A DNA stretch of 33,644 nt. It comes from Bacteroides sp. (lineage in GTDB: Bacteria; Bacteroidota; Bacteroidia; Bacteroidales; Bacteroidaceae). Location: the NCBI GenBank assembly GCA_015060705.1, contig SUXY01000034.1, positions 1-33,644 of the forward strand, written 5' to 3'. Below are positions 33,592-33,644 of the stretch, piece after piece (position 1 is the stretch's first letter; each line of letters begins with the position of its first letter). A model generated the notes under the pieces. It was not told where the DNA came from. It saw only the letters and a program-made list of their open reading frames with translations, and searched no databases. A program made the translations under genes and the position numbers.

Positions 33592-33644
33592 AGCGGAAGA
33601 CGGGGCTCAAACCCGCGACCCTCAGCTTGGAAGGCTAATTGCAC
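33592..33644 (-). tRNA. tRNA-Gly (anticodon TCC), 5' end outside window
   Basis: The last 53 bases of a tRNA on the minus strand: anticodon TCC at 33629-33631 in loop CTTCCAA, T arm GCGGGTTTGAGCCCCG, 3' acceptor strand CTTCCGC with discriminator T. The D arm and 5' acceptor strand continue past the window edge. Confidence 0.92.

Overview
The window is a chromosomal segment of a gut-type Bacteroidales, most like Bacteroides or Phocaeicola; the species is not resolved. The evidence is a SusC/SusD pair, Bacteroidetes-only families (DUF4837, DUF5686 with a carboxypeptidase-like domain, a SecG with an acidic tail), promoters of the form TTTG-N19-21-TAnnTTTG, and few Shine-Dalgarno sites. There are no insertion sequences, phage genes, CRISPR arrays or gene-free stretches over 300 bases.

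Layout. (1) 1-6300 is housekeeping: the 5' part of rpsA and a SpoIID/LytB-domain protein on the minus strand, then rlmN, a DUF4837 lipoprotein and pdxA on the plus strand. (2) 6306-8892, minus strand, is a four-gene inositol-lipid operon read in the order PgpA-type phosphatase, GtrA-type membrane protein, CDP-alcohol phosphatidyltransferase, PAP2/AUR1-type inositol-phosphoceramide synthase. The inositol-phosphate synthase (MIPS) gene that heads the corresponding B. thetaiotaomicron cluster is not here. (3) 9081-13944 holds a DUF5686 outer-membrane protein, an FHS-family sugar/H+ symporter and, convergent to it, a PfkB-family kinase. (4) 14018-29601 reads as a polysaccharide utilisation locus with an unusual set of enzymes: an exported PI-PLC + metallophosphoesterase + PA14 protein, SusC, SusD, then a second promoter driving a GH92 alpha-mannosidase with its own PA14 domain, an alkaline phosphatase, a GH63-like glycosidase, a GH125 alpha-1,6-mannosidase and a ROK sugar kinase. 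(5) 29609-33414 is conserved: a sigma-54-type activator, lptE, a TPR-like protein, secG and an exonuclease III gene. (6) 33454-33644 holds tRNA-Tyr and a partial tRNA-Gly on the minus strand.

How the genes may work together (inference). The locus in region 4 can cut phosphoinositol linkages, remove phosphate and trim alpha-1,2/alpha-1,6-type mannose. This fits a mannosylated phosphoinositide such as a GPI-anchor glycan or a phosphatidylinositol mannoside better than plain yeast mannan. Freed mannose could be phosphorylated by the ROK kinase. Freed inositol could enter through the symporter, be phosphorylated by the PfkB kinase and feed the inositol-lipid operon, which lacks a local MIPS. Each enzyme family call is well supported; the substrate and the link between the two halves are hypotheses.
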